This document shows, one piece after another, positions 1 through 12,023 of a DNA stretch of 64,000 bases. The notes below the pieces were generated by a model. That model saw nothing but the letters and a program-made list of their open reading frames with translations, searched no databases and had not been told where the DNA came from. The stretch is from NCBI GenBank assembly GCA_031841125.1, contig CM063114.1, positions 6,634,001 through 6,698,000 of the forward strand, in the 5' to 3' direction. Every line of letters starts with the position of its first letter. The first letter of the stretch is position 1. The translations under genes were made by a program, and so were the position numbers. The stretch is from Acanthococcus lagerstroemiae (lineage: Eukaryota; Arthropoda; Insecta; Hemiptera; Eriococcidae).

Positions 1-421
1 CAAGGCGCATATGGCGGTGAAACCGCCGCAGTCCGGGATGACCATCGTGAATAACGATGACACCTTAATAATCGGAATTGTCGGCGGCGTGGTGGCTTTT
101 ATAGCTTTGCTGATCATAATCATCTGCGTGATTCGAATACGAATGACGAACCGGTTCGATCCGTACCACGGCGGACCGCTGACGACGATGCCGTCCGTCT
201 TACAAATGCAATACAATAATCCAGCGTATCCGTGTATCAAGGTGGCTCCATCGATGTACGCGTATAACCCTAATTACGCGTCCACATTGCCTTCAAAAAT
301 GGCGTCGACGCCGTCGGTATCTCCGCCGTTGAGACCGAGCTATGCTACCATTGGTAGGCCGTATCAGAACCCGTACTGTGTTCCTTATTCGTCCGATGAG
401 AAAGATTATAGCTTGAGGTAG
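1..421 (+). CDS. C-terminal exon of a single-pass transmembrane protein (5' partial)
   Basis: The reading frame is open from the left edge (in phase from base 2) and stops with TAG at 419-421, so only the C-terminus of a longer protein is present. About ten residues of a polar stalk containing an NNDD motif precede one strong membrane segment (LIIGIVGGVVAFIALLIIII), then basic residues (IRIRMTNR) as expected for a stop-transfer boundary with a cytoplasmic tail. The roughly 85-residue tail is rich in Pro, Tyr and Ser, with NPAYPC and several spaced tyrosines, and ends SDEKDYSLR. Codon use is clearly coding-like and CpG-rich compared with the flanking DNA. This arrangement fits the C-terminal end of an arthropod cell-surface adhesion protein, such as the LRR or Ig-LRR type, but the extracellular part is outside the window, so the family is inferred only weakly. 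The ATG at 11 is probably internal. Confidence 0.75.
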   Translation, partial: KAHMAVKPPQSGMTIVNNDDTLIIGIVGGVVAFIALLIIIICVIRIRMTNRFDPYHGGPLTTMPSVLQMQYNNPAYPCIKVAPSMYAYNPNYASTLPSKMASTPSVSPPLRPSYATIGRPYQNPYCVPYSSDEKDYSLR

Positions 422-1690
422 TCCACGAGGTGTAAATCAAGTCTCAATCTTATATATTAGTACCGTAATGTTAATTTTCGATTGTGATATTAACGTTTAT
501 TGAGCATGCAAATCAGGTTGGAACATGTTCATGCCATTGTAGCCTATATTGATAAGTTTGCTGTGAATTTTGTTATGTAAATTGAGTTTTTATTTCGTTG
601 TGACTAGTTTCAACCTGAAATTTAATTTTAAGGAACTCGTGTTGAGCGAAATTACAATGGTCGAAGCTCGAAGCTCTGTGTGTAGGTGAATGACCTAGAT
701 CAGCAATGAAAAACACTGGTAGTTCTGAGCCAGCTGCTAGGTCTGGTAGCACAACAGTATTATACGGAGCTGGTTGTGAAGAATGAAACTTCATCTAAAG
801 TAGAATTCCAAAAGATGGTTGGTTATGAGATTTAAAAGCTAAGGGAAGGTATTCATGCTCGAGGCTGGTTCTTACTATTTGCGAGTTGTTAGCTACCGTA
901 ATTACTTGACCAGTCAACTATCCAGGGACATAGCGATGAGTATTTCCTGGAGGGGCAAAAATGGTTAAATTCCCAGCTGACTCAACTAAAAATTCCTAAG
1001 TATCGATCAAAAGTTGTTTGTATTGGCTTAAAAAAACCACAAAAAAACTTTTGATCCATCGACTAAAATTTTCCAACTCCAGCGGAGGCTTGGGGCAGGT
1101 TGCCCCCCGGCTCCCCTTATTTTCGTCCCTGCAACTATCCACCTTATGTACGCTACAACGGCTAATAAGAACGTGCCTCTGTACAAGTACCTTAACGTCA
1201 TAGCCCACTACAATGAACAGACTTGAACATGGCTTTCACATACGAAGATAAGGTTTCAAGGTTAAATTTAACGTTGCCATTTTCTGAACACTTGTACCTT
1301 GGTATTTTGCTGAGTAACTGTTGAATTTATGAAAAAGAAAATAACTAAATTCAAAGAGTGGAATATTTCTGAAAGAGGCCAAGTGTATTTTCTTCTTCTA
1401 TCAATATTATTATAATAAACAACAAAGGACTTCATCACTACTCAACTAATGTTACTTTCTTTTAGAAAAGAAGGAAATCAACAGCTTTAGATAAGATATC
1501 TCTCCCTCCTCAATTCAAGTTTTTTTCAATAAATTTTTTATACTCCTAAACTGCTGTCAAATTTGAAAGATACAGTAAACTGGGTTGTGGTTAGTCCATT
1601 GACCAATAATTAGTTTAGGTACATTGTAAAACAAACTGACCAGACTTGTGGGGAGGTAAGATGTCAACATCAGCGCATCTGAGTGCTATG
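422..1690 (+). other. Probable 3' UTR of the left-edge gene, then gene-free DNA
   Basis: No convincing exon is visible. AATAAA polyadenylation hexamers in the sense strand lie at 1414-1419 and 1528-1533; either could end the left-edge transcript. Further AATAAA copies up to about 4.6-4.9 kb leave open a much longer 3' UTR. Confidence 0.35.
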
Positions 1691-1701
1691 GTACTATCTG
1701 T

Positions 1702-1816
1702 ATTCAAATGTAAAACCGGTTTTCAGATGCGGCAGATGGCTTCTCACTTTAACAATACGCCATCAGTCTGTTGATTGGTTGCATTCCGCATCTGAAAACC
1801 GGTTTTACATTTGAAT
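1702..1816. repeat. Short foldback element with perfect 31-bp arms
   Basis: Bases 1702-1732 are the exact reverse complement of 1786-1816. Each arm carries an AAAACCGGTTTT core, itself a palindrome. The 53-base loop contains no gene. The form is that of a very short MITE or a hairpin-forming sequence. It lies in the possible 3' UTR region of the upstream gene, so it could be transcribed. Confidence 0.8.
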
Positions 1817-2677
1817 GCGGTAGTACTACTGCAGTCAGGTGTATCGCTGCTTTATATTTTGACATCATACCCCCCCCCCCCCCCAACTATATGTTTCATC
1901 AGTTTATTTCACAAAGTGAACCTTCCAATCAGTGTCAACTCCTTAGTTTTATTAAAGGCTTATATTTGCCCCGTTGGATTTACTTACTTGTACTCCTCCC
2001 CAAGATGCACAATAGAATGATCATGTGTAAAAAAAGTCACTGTAAAATAAGAGCTCTGTATCTAACGGATAATACATATAACAAACTCAAAGCGTTCCAA
2101 TCCACTATTTCTAGCACCCTCGCATCCAGAAAAGGGACATAGACTTTCTTTTTGTCAAATCCTTCTTTACAGTGTTTCTAAAGAAGAATTTTTCAACTGT
2201 TACAAAACCTTCCAGCTCCAAAATAACAATACATGTTGCTGATTTTGTGAACTATATTTCCAATTTCTTTGAGGGCATAGTTAGGAACCGAATATTTACT
2301 TGATTTTTAGGGAATTTCCAATCTACATAAACGAGTTTCAATTTTCTCATTTCCAATACTTGACGCATGTAACTCCTTCTAGCTTGGCTGACAAATCAAC
2401 CAATGAAATCTACAATCACTTCATTCCTGCCTTCCGAATTCAAAAATTGTATTTGGAAGAAGCATAGAATTTATCGACTGTTGAGAGTTGAAAATCCTGT
2501 TTTTTTCTTCTTTTTCTCAAACCTAGATCTGTACCTATTATATTTGCAGTCTCATGTCATATTTCATTATTTTTAGGCATTAGATAGTTATATTTTAGTT
2601 TAGGTTGAATTTTTAGCCAATGACGTCTTCAATCAGTATTATTAGAATTTAAGAATTTACATTTAGAATTTTAATAA

Positions 2678-3594
2678 ATGGGTCATTTCAAAAGTAAAGT
2701 AACACCTTTTTTCTCTCCGCAATGGGTAACACTGGAGCGCTGAAATTTTGAAGGAATGTCCTCAAGATGTTTCCAGATATATGCCCCCCCCCCCGATCCG
2801 TAGTGTTTAGTTGAATGGTTCACGTGCTGTGTAATTTTCAACATGGAATCTAAGGGTACTAGTCTGTCCAATTATAAAGTACGGTATGTCGTCATTAGTT
2901 TTTTTTTTGACTTGCGAAAATGTATTCGGCAGTATAAGGTTTACATCAGTTGTATTCTGCGTTTGGCGCAAATATTGTAACCCGATGCGCCAAATCTCCC
3001 CAGTTACCAGGGTAACTAAAGGGGAACCAAGGGTAACTGACGGGTTTCTGGGTAATTTGAGGGTAACCGAGGATTATAAATGGGTAACTTTTCCGCGGGT
3101 AACTAAAGGGTAACTGATTGCGCATTGGGAATGTCCACAAAATATAAGTGGGTAAAACGCTGTAAATAAGGTCGCACGAGCTTACCAAACCGATTGCATG
3201 CATGCGCGCTATCTGGACAGAAAATAGTCGGTTCACAATTTTCAGTTCTCAACAGGAGACAGCAACACGCTATGTGAACAAAACCAGCCGCACTACAATC
3301 TACTCGAACATATGAGAAACTTTACCTCACTTCGGTTCCATGTGAGTTGTTAGATTCCTATAAACAAAACAGATGGGAAGGACAACTCACTTCATAATTG
3401 GAGGAACTAGTACCCTTAGATTCCGTGTTCAAAATTATGCAGCACGGGAACTATTCAACAAAACACTACCAAATAAAAGAACATATATATCTAGAGACAT
3501 CTTGTGGACATTTCCTCAAAATTTCAGCGCGCCAATGTTTTACCCATCGCGAAGAATAAGAATGTTACCTTACTTTTGAAACGATCCACATATC
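2678..3594. mobile_element. Long-arm foldback transposon, mariner-like remnant
   Basis: Bases 2678-2886 and 3372-3594 are diverged reverse complements of each other over more than 200 bp. Shared blocks include TTTCAAAAGTAA near the outer ends, GCGCTGAAATTTTGA, and CTAAGGGTACTAGT near the inner ends. No transposase frame survives. The outer ends recall Tc1/mariner-derived non-autonomous elements, but that assignment is tentative. A second element (2981-3130) is inserted in the spacer. Confidence 0.65.
2981..3130. repeat. GGGTAAC element, single copy nested in a foldback transposon
   Basis: It begins CCCGATGCGC and ends GCGCATTGGG, giving short inverted termini, and is filled with about seven irregularly spaced GGGTAAC/GGTAACT heptamers. 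Related copies occur at 31499-31768, 55753-56007 and 58386-58664, where they form head-to-tail pairs. No coding frame is present. Confidence 0.75.
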
Positions 3595-3599
3595 TACAT

Positions 3600-5150
3600 A
3601 AGAATTATAAAATGTAGATTATAGACATGCCACAAGATGTCAAAATATTGTTGTTAATTTATTTTCCTAGCCGTTTCCTATTCATAATTATTTATTGTAC
3701 ATGTATGTAGATATTTCAGGAGGGCTGTAAATATTATTATAAGCGCTTATCGTAAAGTTTTTTTTTTGTTTTTTTTTAATGATCGTTTGCTCCATTTACA
3801 TCCATTAGTCATCTTAATAATAAGACTGAAATTTAGGAAAATGGTAGTGAATATTAACTCACGTGATCAATTTTTATATTCACGGTCAGAGGAGGGGGGT
3901 CCATTCTGGATTGGATAAGTCTGTGTCTTGTAGGAGGAGAAACACAAGAGTTTTGTTGTTGAACTTATGATGTCACGATGGTGTACAGTTGACTCACAGA
4001 GAATAAAGGGAGAAAAAGTATATAGCCAACATATTTTTGTAATAATTTTTTTTTATAAATGCAGGGGCAGACTAACAATCGTATTGAAAATTTTGGTAAT
4101 TTATTTATTTGAGGTGCACGCAGTAGTTCCAGAATGGGGGATACAAACGTGTATATTGTACCCCCTTCCCTTCCCAAAAAATAGAAAAACTACTGAGCAA
4201 GTTGATAAAAAGAGGCCTCAAGTTCAGAGACAAGATTTACAAAGAAGTTTTTAGAGGTTTACAAGTTTTTTTGCTTGTTACGGTCACTTTTGATAGACAA
4301 AAAACATTTTTTTTTCTTGTTGACTTGAATTTTATACCCCCCCTCCCCCAAGGAAAAATATTCCGACGCCACTGGATGAATAGGAGAGAGAGCATTTTGA
4401 TAGTGAGAATTTCCAATGAGTTTGAGGTTTTATAACTTATTGTAGAAATTGTATTTCAGTTTAATCAAATGTATTAGTATAGGATGTTTAGTTGATACAT
4501 ATAGTTAGATTCAGATATAACTTATTTTTTACTAGGTATATTATGGAATGAATAGGGGGCATCTCGTGCAATATATTATTCAATAAAGTGTGTACAGCTA
4601 TTGAATAGATATGATAGGAAAAATTTCCCCGTACGGGATTATTTATTTCAGTAAATTAAGTTCTTGTATGTGCGTAGTGTGTATGTACATATGTACGTAT
4701 GTTTTTCTATGTTTTAATGTTTTAATATTTTTATGAACGTTTAATAGTTAAAAACTGTACTGTATGTACAGATTTGTTTTCAACATATGTGTGTAACTAC
4801 AGCTACGGGTAGTTTAGTGATTCTTAGTTTATTATATTTATTTTTCTCTTTCCCCCCTTTTTTTAAATTATAATAATAAACTTTTTTCTATGATAATATT
4901 TGACTGTTTTTCAGCTGTTCTATCGCTCAATTTCCAACAGAGAGCATAAATAGGTAATTAACCCATGTTCATTTTTCTTTTCATCTTTTCCATTTTTCAT
5001 TGTTATGTTTTAATTTGTGTTTCAATTCCTAGAACATACTCGTATACATATGTATGTCTTGTTACAGCTGTTTGTAAAACCTAATTTGACATTAAAAGAC
5101 AATCTTCTGTTTTTTATTTCATTTCAAATGTTTCTATGCCGTATTATAAC
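3600..5150. other. AT-rich gene-free stretch
   Basis: I see no exon with acceptable splice sites. The segment has long T runs, TATG/TACATA-rich tracts around 4670-4800 and several AATAAA motifs (for example near 4581 and 4870), compatible with a long 3' UTR or plain intergenic DNA. Confidence 0.4.
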
Positions 5151-5154
5151 AATG

Positions 5155-5290
5155 AGCCCCATCTTATGGTGTGGTGGGAGGTATGGCGATGCACGCATGC
5201 CAAAGTTGCCCCTATGACATCGCACCCCCAGCACCGGAAACTACCCTTTCGGGCATCGCATCAGTGTCGAGAGGAGCCCCATCCTACAGT
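5155..5290. repeat. Dispersed repeat with GATGCACGCATGCCAAAG core
   Basis: A block containing GGCGATGCACGCATGCCAAA followed by a GC-rich part with CTACCCTTTCG. Similar blocks lie at 27190-27300, 47505-47570 and 53010-53125 (reversed for some), so this is an interspersed family. No tRNA promoter boxes or open frame; class unknown. Confidence 0.6.
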
Positions 5291-5853
5291 AGCGTGATCA
5301 TTTATTCAGGGGAGTTAGATATGAATTTGAAAAGTGAGATATAGAATGTAACTTATTGGACCGGCTACCTACCTTTTAATAAACATTTTAATAATCAAGA
5401 TCACCTTTTTGTTTTCTTTTAGGACCGGTGCTCATGAATTACAAAGAGAACTATGGAGAACTCTCCATTGAATCAGGGGGACAATGTTTCCTTGTGTCTC
5501 TTCGGTACTATGAACCTATACATGCTTACAAAGTTCATTAAACTCTCGATAATTCACAACTTCTGTATTTAGATGATTTCGTCATTTTTGAAAGCTGATA
5601 TTGTCCTCAGGATAATACACGTATTTCGGAGAATTTATTGAGCCCTGTCTATCTACCAGTTTCAGTAATTCTTTTTTTCCTTTCTATTATCTTTTGTATT
5701 CAATATTCTGTAGATCTAATGAGGATATCTTCGCCAAAGACATAAGGGCCGAAATGGAAGCAGAAAATAAATAAAACGGAGGATGTTGAGAGACAAATGC
5801 TTGGACTTTTACTTTGAATTGAAATCACCCTGCAAAAGGTATTGTTCACATAT

Positions 5854-5975
5854 CGTCACCTGGGGTAATATCAGCCACACCTTACATCTTCTGTAGGAGC
5901 TCTAGTACCGTTATCAGTAAGCAAGTCATGAGTAGCCGATATTACCACCATTGTCCAATATTACCCCAGTTGACG
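5854..5975. repeat. MITE-like element with 18-bp inverted ends
   Basis: Bases 5854-5871 (CGTCACCTGGGGTAATAT) pair with 5958-5975 with one mismatch. The same GGGGTAA/TTACCCC end motif flanks a second element at 44031-44249. The interior is non-coding. Confidence 0.6.
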
Positions 5976-6363
5976 GTAATTTTTCTTAATTCGTGAATAT
6001 CCGTACGCAAATCGGGTGGATATATTGGCAAGTTTAGGTACTTCACATCTTCTACATTCGGTAATTCCTCGGAAAATTATTATTATATTGAAATAATCTC
6101 TGTGTATGGCGTATGGCTGTAGCTTACATTTGAAGGCGGATTTGGTTTTGTTTCGAAAAATTGAGTCATTTCTACCGAGTCTGGGGGTAAAACTCTCTGA
6201 AGAACTTTTCGCTTGAAAAAAAAAAAAAAAAAAGAAAACATCATACGCAACTTTATAAAATTTTAATCATTAACGGATCTAGAAAAGCACGCAATACAAT
6301 AATTTCAATTTTCTTAATTAATTTATCAAGTGATAATATCAGGTAAGTTTCATTACTATTTAT

Positions 6364-6644
6364 TTATCTGATGGTGGTACCTGCTGGAGTGGTACCCGCT
6401 GGAGTAGTATCCGCTGGAGTAGTACCCGCTGGCGTGGTACCTGCTGGAGTAGTACCCGCTGGTGTGGTACCTGCTGGTGTGGTACCCGCTGGTGTGGTAC
6501 TCGCTGGGGTGGTACTCGCTGGGGTGGTACTCGCTGGAGTGGTACTCGCTGGGGTGGTACCTGCTGACGTGGAAGCCGGAGTGGTTGTTAAATCGGTGCA
6601 GACTCCATTCACACATGTGCATCTTTGAGCGTCCTCCAATTTTT
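6364..6644 (-). CDS. Exon 2 of the secreted cysteine-rich protein
   Basis: Begins after TTTTCAG, carries the CTCVNGVC motif, then the pentapeptide repeat tract, and stops with TAA at 6366-6364 after TTIR. Confidence 0.7.
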
Positions 6645-9600
6645 CTGAAAATATTTAAACAAGCTTCGTGAAAGATGTCCAAACTAGTGGGGTAAATAAA
6701 ACAATTAGCAAGTAGAAATGTAAATGGAGGAGTATTTTAGAATTTGATGTGTGGAATTGATAGAGTTGTTATGTTAATGGTTTCGTAATTTCGTTTCAAG
6801 CTTTCCGTGTTATTATGGGATAGGTGGAAGAGAGATCTTTGGAAGACAGTTGCATCACCTTTAATAGTTATTCTTTTAAATATGAAATACGCAGAGCACT
6901 TCAGAAAATACTTTTTAGAAAAATGGAAATTTACCAAAAATAAATTCTAATAATGCCAACTGATGCTTATTGGATTTTTCAATAGTTTTTGAAGGGATCC
7001 TTGCTGCTTCAATAATACAATTTTGAATCAAGCCTATATATTGTTTCCATGTATCATAACCGGAATAATATTTGAATATGCCTCCGATGTCGTATCATAT
7101 TTATTTTATTCGAAGTATCCAATTTGCATCTTCAAATGAGTGTTTTCAAGGACGGACTTTTTTTAGGGGAGGAGAGGAATTCCAAATCTCCCAACTAACG
7201 AAAGTAACCTATCTCATTTGCGAAATAAGTTGAGATCAAGAAGCAAGTATACCTGACTCCTTTTCACTTCTCATATTGTGGTAACTAAGGATCTGATTTT
7301 GACATCTACGTGTTACAGAAATTTTCGTAATCAGCGAACAAAAGAAATTTTGCTCTTCTAAAATTTTCAACTACGGTACCGTGATTTTCCAATTTTCTCC
7401 AACTGAGGGTGATCTTATCAACTGATCCGAAAGGAGATTCACCATACTCCCAGTCAGTTACATTCCAAAATCCACCCAAAATATAAGAATCAGCCCATAA
7501 AAAATGGTGCAATTTTGACGATATTTTGATTCGAAAGTTTCCCATGTTGATTCGATTTGTTAGGCGGGGAGGTCACTTCGTTACCGCGTAATGAGACGAT
7601 TAACTACGGATTACAGTAGATTCAAAAATTCGTACAGAATTAATGACTTTCATGAGCATTTAAAATTTGCACATCGACGATAGAGTAAGTCTGTCCAAAA
7701 TTGGTTTTATGGCTGGACAAAAGTTCCAAAATTTTTCAGTGGGGTGGATTTAAGCTTTGAAGCTTTGAAAAGTGATAGATGAACAAACTTATTTGCGAGC
7801 GAAACGAAGAAAATTTCTTCAAAAATTCACCGATCAGTTTCAGGAATGAAATTGGAATCCTAACAGGTAAAGGAAAAGTAACAATGATACTAAATTAGTA
7901 TAATTAACTTTCACTACGATTTTTGATCAAGAACAATATGGATAGGATAACCTTAATAGTTCCATTTTATATTCCCCAAAAAATTGGCGGGCCACCCTTT
8001 GAGCTTGTTCCATGTCATAAGGAAGAAATTCTAGTTTTTTCCCCCAGATTTTACTGTTTTTAAACATTAATAGTTTAACATATGGGGTTTAATTGAAGTT
8101 AATTCTTGAATCATCTATTTACTTCGGAATGTCTTATCAAAATAAATAAATAAACCAGATCTTCGCCACTAAAACATATTTGAAGGAGACACCATTTCGA
8201 ATATTTTAAACCAAATTCATAATTAACATCTATAGTTTTTAATATTTCCAAAATTATCGAATATTTTTATCTTGATATTTAGAGTTTCATTTCCTAATGA
8301 ACCATAGGGGAAAAAATTTATATTCAGTGTTTTGAAAAACAATGAACCACTTCGTAGTATATAGGTAGAACTTCTATGGCAGCTCCAGTAAAACTTCACA
8401 TCATTTCAAAAAAATCAGAAAAAGTTCTAGAATTTTTTTTTCTTACCAGATAGAGCAAGATCAGCGGGCAGTCTATTTATTTTCGAAAATGTAGAAAATA
8501 ACGGTCATCCTAAAGGATATGTCTTCTTATAAAAATGGAAAATTTAATCGCAGATATCACTTTAAACCACTTTTTTTTAAATTAGAAAAAATTAAGAAAT
8601 TTTTTTCTATGACACAGAATAACTTTAAGGGGTAACCTACCCATTTTCGAGAATGTATAAAGTAAAGGACGTCTCAGTGGTACAATAATAATAAATATAC
8701 ACCTATCCTCTCATAAAATGGAAAATTTACGTCTTAGATAAAATTTCAAGCCATTTCACGAAATCAGAAAAATTTTAGAATTTTTTTCCTACCACATAGA
8801 ATAAACTCAGCAGGTAGCCTACCTACTTTCCAGAATGTAGAAAATAACGGAAATTCTAATGGGTATACCACCTCATAAAATAGAAAACGTACATTTGAGA
8901 TAAAACCTTAAGTCGTTTCAAGGAATCAGAAAAAATTCTGGGATGTTTTTCCTATGACACAGAAGATCAGGCCCATTTTTGGAAATACAAAAAAAAAACG
9001 GACATCCTCGAGAATATAATAATAAAAACAATAAGAAGAAAAAGAATTATGTCCACCTTATTCCCTTTTATAAAATGAAAAACGTATACATCTCATGTAA
9101 ATTTTCAAACTGCTTCAAAAACTCAGAAAAAATTCTAGAATATTTTTCCCTTCTGCACAGAATGAAATCAGTGTAGCCTAGTTATTTTCAAAAATTTAGA
9201 AAATAACGGACATCGTAGTGAATATACTCATCTCTCATAAAATGGAAAAAACTTTAATTTGTTTCAAAAAATTGAAAAAAAAAAAATTCGAATTTTTTCC
9301 AGCGACACAGAAGATTAGAGGGTAAGCTCACCTATTTCAAAAATTTAGAAATAATGGACATCCTATTGGATGTAATATTTGGAATTATAAGATGATAAAA
9401 GAAGAAGATGAATAAGCCTTTCTTATTCCCTCTCATAAAACGGAAAATCTACATCTTAGATAAAATTTCAAACCATTTCAAATAATCTGAAAAAATTTAT
9501 AGAATTTGTTTCCCACCGCACAGAATAAAATCAGAGGGTGGTCTATTCGTTTTCCAAAGTGTAGAAAATAACAGATAGGTAGGCTAATGAATTGGCCCTC

Positions 9601-10211
9601 TTGGAAAGACAACACTTCAAGCAATTTCAAAAAATCAGCAAAAATTCTAGACTTTTTTCCTGCGACACAGAAGAAGCTCAGGGGTAGCTTACTCACTTTC
9701 AAAAATAACGAACATCCTAGTGCATAATATAGTCTTTTATAAAATTGAAAATCTTAAGGACTTGTACATGCAGCACTGATCCAGAAATTATGTGTACCAT
9801 GCTCAGAAACAAAAGTAAATGTACATGTTGCACATCTTTCAACTGACCAGTCAGGAGCTTAACTTAGAAACTGGCCAGCCCAGGTGGGAATATAAGGGCT
9901 TTCTATGAATCTTCCAATTACCTTTTCACTATCCAAATTATGCAAAAGAAATAATATTGATAATTACCTCCTTTGACTTGCAAACATGCCCAGGCACACT
10001 CGGAAACGGTGACGTTTTTGCTCGGTAGATAGTAGCACGTTCCTTGTCCATTCCTTCGCAGCACATTTTTCAGCTTACAAAGCATATTACAGCCTTTCAA
10101 TTTCCTCTGAAAGCTATTTGTATCTTTCAGTCTCCGTTCCAAACTGGCCGCATCGCTGAAGTGCACCGCCAGCAGACCAACCAACACAACCACAGCAATG
10201 TAGAATTTCAT
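6364..10211 (-). CDS. Small secreted cysteine-rich protein with mucin-like TTPA(G/S) tail, two exons
   Basis: Predicted CDS joins 10211-9968 and 6644-6364 and encodes 174 residues. The join is supported by a GGAG|GTAATT donor and a TTTTCAG|AAAAA acceptor, both in phase 1, so the frame runs through. Residues 1-22 form a signal peptide ending near SDAA. The mature part starts basic (SLERRLKD) and has eight cysteines within about 75 residues: a CxxxC pair, one single C, a second CxxxC pair (CAWAC), then CTCVNGVC. An NVT glycosylation sequon precedes CAWAC. The last ~65 residues are TTPAG/TTPAS pentapeptides, a typical O-glycosylated stretch. It should be secreted, for instance into saliva, gut or cuticle fluid, but I do not recognise the family and assign no activity. 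The start at 10211 rather than the upstream in-frame non-ATG codons is chosen because it begins the signal peptide. A TATAAATA box lies about 120 bp upstream. Confidence 0.72.
6368..6590 (-). repeat. Coding 15-bp minisatellite (TTPAG/S)
   Basis: About fourteen tandem 15-base units of the form GGTACCCGCTGGAGT on the plus strand. The unit is a multiple of three, so copy-number changes lengthen or shorten the protein tail without a frameshift. Variation is mostly at the codon for the fifth residue (Gly, Ser or Asp). Units cluster by type, Ser-type next to Ser-type and Gly-type next to Gly-type, as expected from local duplication. Confidence 0.9.
6645..8390 (-). other. Left part of the intron of the secreted-protein gene
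   Basis: AT-rich intronic DNA with no further exon that keeps the phase. Open frames here lack splice sites and coding character. Confidence 0.45.
8390..9760. repeat. Decayed ~170-bp tandem satellite, about eight copies
   Basis: The string AAAATAACGGACATCC or a close variant recurs near 8490, 8660, 8840, 8995, 9200, 9350, 9565 and 9710, roughly every 145-215 bp. Each unit also has a CAGAAAAATTCTAGAATTTT-like block and a CTCATAAAATGGAAAA block in the same order. Copies are strongly diverged. The array lies in the intron of the secreted-protein gene. Confidence 0.8.
9968..10211 (-). CDS. Exon 1 of the secreted cysteine-rich protein
   Basis: Signal peptide and the first five cysteines. It ends one base into a codon (phase 1) at a GTAATT donor. 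Reading past the donor gives only a short tail before a stop. Confidence 0.75.
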
Positions 10212-10330
10212 TTTTACGTTAAATTTTTCTTTTTCTCGAACGTTACGATCGTAAAATTGTAGAGTCGTGATTAGCTCAATCACCTCGAAGTTCACTTTCG
10301 ATAATTGATTCTAGCTTGAGCGAGTACTGA

Positions 10331-10340
10331 TTTATTTATA
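10331..10340 (-). promoter_or_regulatory. TATA box of the secreted-protein gene
   Basis: On the minus strand this reads TATAAATAAA, about 120 bp before the ATG. Transcription would start near 10305-10310, giving a 5' leader of about 95 bases. No other good TATA lies closer. Confidence 0.45.
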
Positions 10341-12020
10341 CTGAAAATTATCAATGTGCCGCCTTCCACCTACCCGGCCCGCCGGGGAAACACTTCTAGG
10401 GAGTCGTAAAATTTATATCAACTTCAGTCAATAATCGAGGTGACGCTGACGATAAATTATGGAACGGCAAATACGGAGACGATGGTTCCAATTTCCATCT
10501 CAGGTGCCTACTCGTTTTCTTGTGCGGTCTGGAAATTCATTTCCTTATTGATTTTCGGGGATGGTTTTCCATTACGTTAATGACTTTCTGTACATCGGTG
10601 ACTCATCCAGTAAATAATTTTACTAATATAATAACTAGAGCGTCGGGTGTGGTTTAACGAGCCGACACTTCGCGTCTTTCAGCTGGGTGCGATAATGTTT
10701 GAGACAAACCGACAGACAGAGACGACGTGACTTACGTCGAAGGCAGCGAAAATTAGGTCGAACATTGTGGAAATGTTAAACGATGCCGGCTGGAGAAATT
10801 TGCGTGAGGTAGACAAGTCAAACGATTCTGAATTATTCGGCACTCAAACCGAAAAAAGAATTACCGATACTTTCCTTCACCGAGTTCTGCATACGTAGTA
10901 AAATGCCTTCTGAACAATGGAGTGCTCTTTGATTGGAATTTTGTCCAGTTTGTTCGGGGACCTCCCCTCAATCTGTTCTAATGAGCAACCCTGACGAGAT
11001 GGAGGGGAGAAAGGGGGAAAATACGGCGGTCCCGGACTTCCAGGGGAGCCAGATATTTTTAAAAGTCCTGAATCTGCATTTCAGCGCTTATGGCTACATC
11101 ATACTGATGTAAATCGAATCAGCGATCACTTACACCATGAAAGAAACCCTGTTATCCCGTAGCTTATAATTTTTCCCCATCTGACAAGAAAACAAAACAA
11201 ACTGGAAGAGGAGGGGGCCCGCGGAAATTCCCCCAGGCCCTCTTTTTCTCTTTACGGGGCTTCTAATGAGATACAAAAGAATCCTGCTAATTTTCAGTCG
11301 ATCGGATCAGCGGAACACGTTCAACATGCCCCTTCCCCTTTTTATGGAAAAATATGTACGTGGAATTCTGACATTTTTCATCGTTTTTCTCTCGACCTCT
11401 ATTTGTGTTGAAAATACATTCTCACAGATTTAGATAAGTAAGCTGATGCTATAACTTGATTCTGTAACCCGGGTCAGTGGCTCGGGTTATGGCTCCAAAG
11501 TGAGGAGGAGTATACAAAAAAAAAATCGAGCAAAAGTTTGTTTTGAAGGTTTTATAGATTATTCAATACGACTTTGAGAGTAGTTTTTACATCCAACCAT
11601 TCAAGATACGTCCAAAGGAGGTTGAGAGCAAATATTTATTAGTTTTGCGAATTCCATTAATATTTGTTCAAGGTAACTAAACTTTATTATGGGAGTAACT
11701 TTTGGATCCAACCATCAGGTGTTATGTCATGAGAAAGGAGTAAAAACCAGATATAGATATCTAGCAATTAATTTTCCCGGCTGGTCTTCTATTTATTATT
11801 CAAAATTCTTAAAAACCCTATTTATTATTCAGTTTTTTTTTCTGTTACAGCCAGATGGGTCGGATCCTACAATTACTCTCAGAATCGAGTTCAGTTACAA
11901 GAACCAACAAAATGTTAAAATACCATCTTGAAAAAATTAACTATATAATATATAATCAGTATCAAACTGCAGGGTGGATCGAATTCTGCAAACTTAAAAA
12001 CAAACAAATCAACCCCTACT
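10341..12020. other. Gene-free upstream region
   Basis: The segment next to the promoter (10341-10900) is more CpG-rich than its surroundings, as a promoter-proximal region might be. The rest has G- and C-rich patches and no supported exon. Confidence 0.35.
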
Positions 12021-12023
12021 TTT

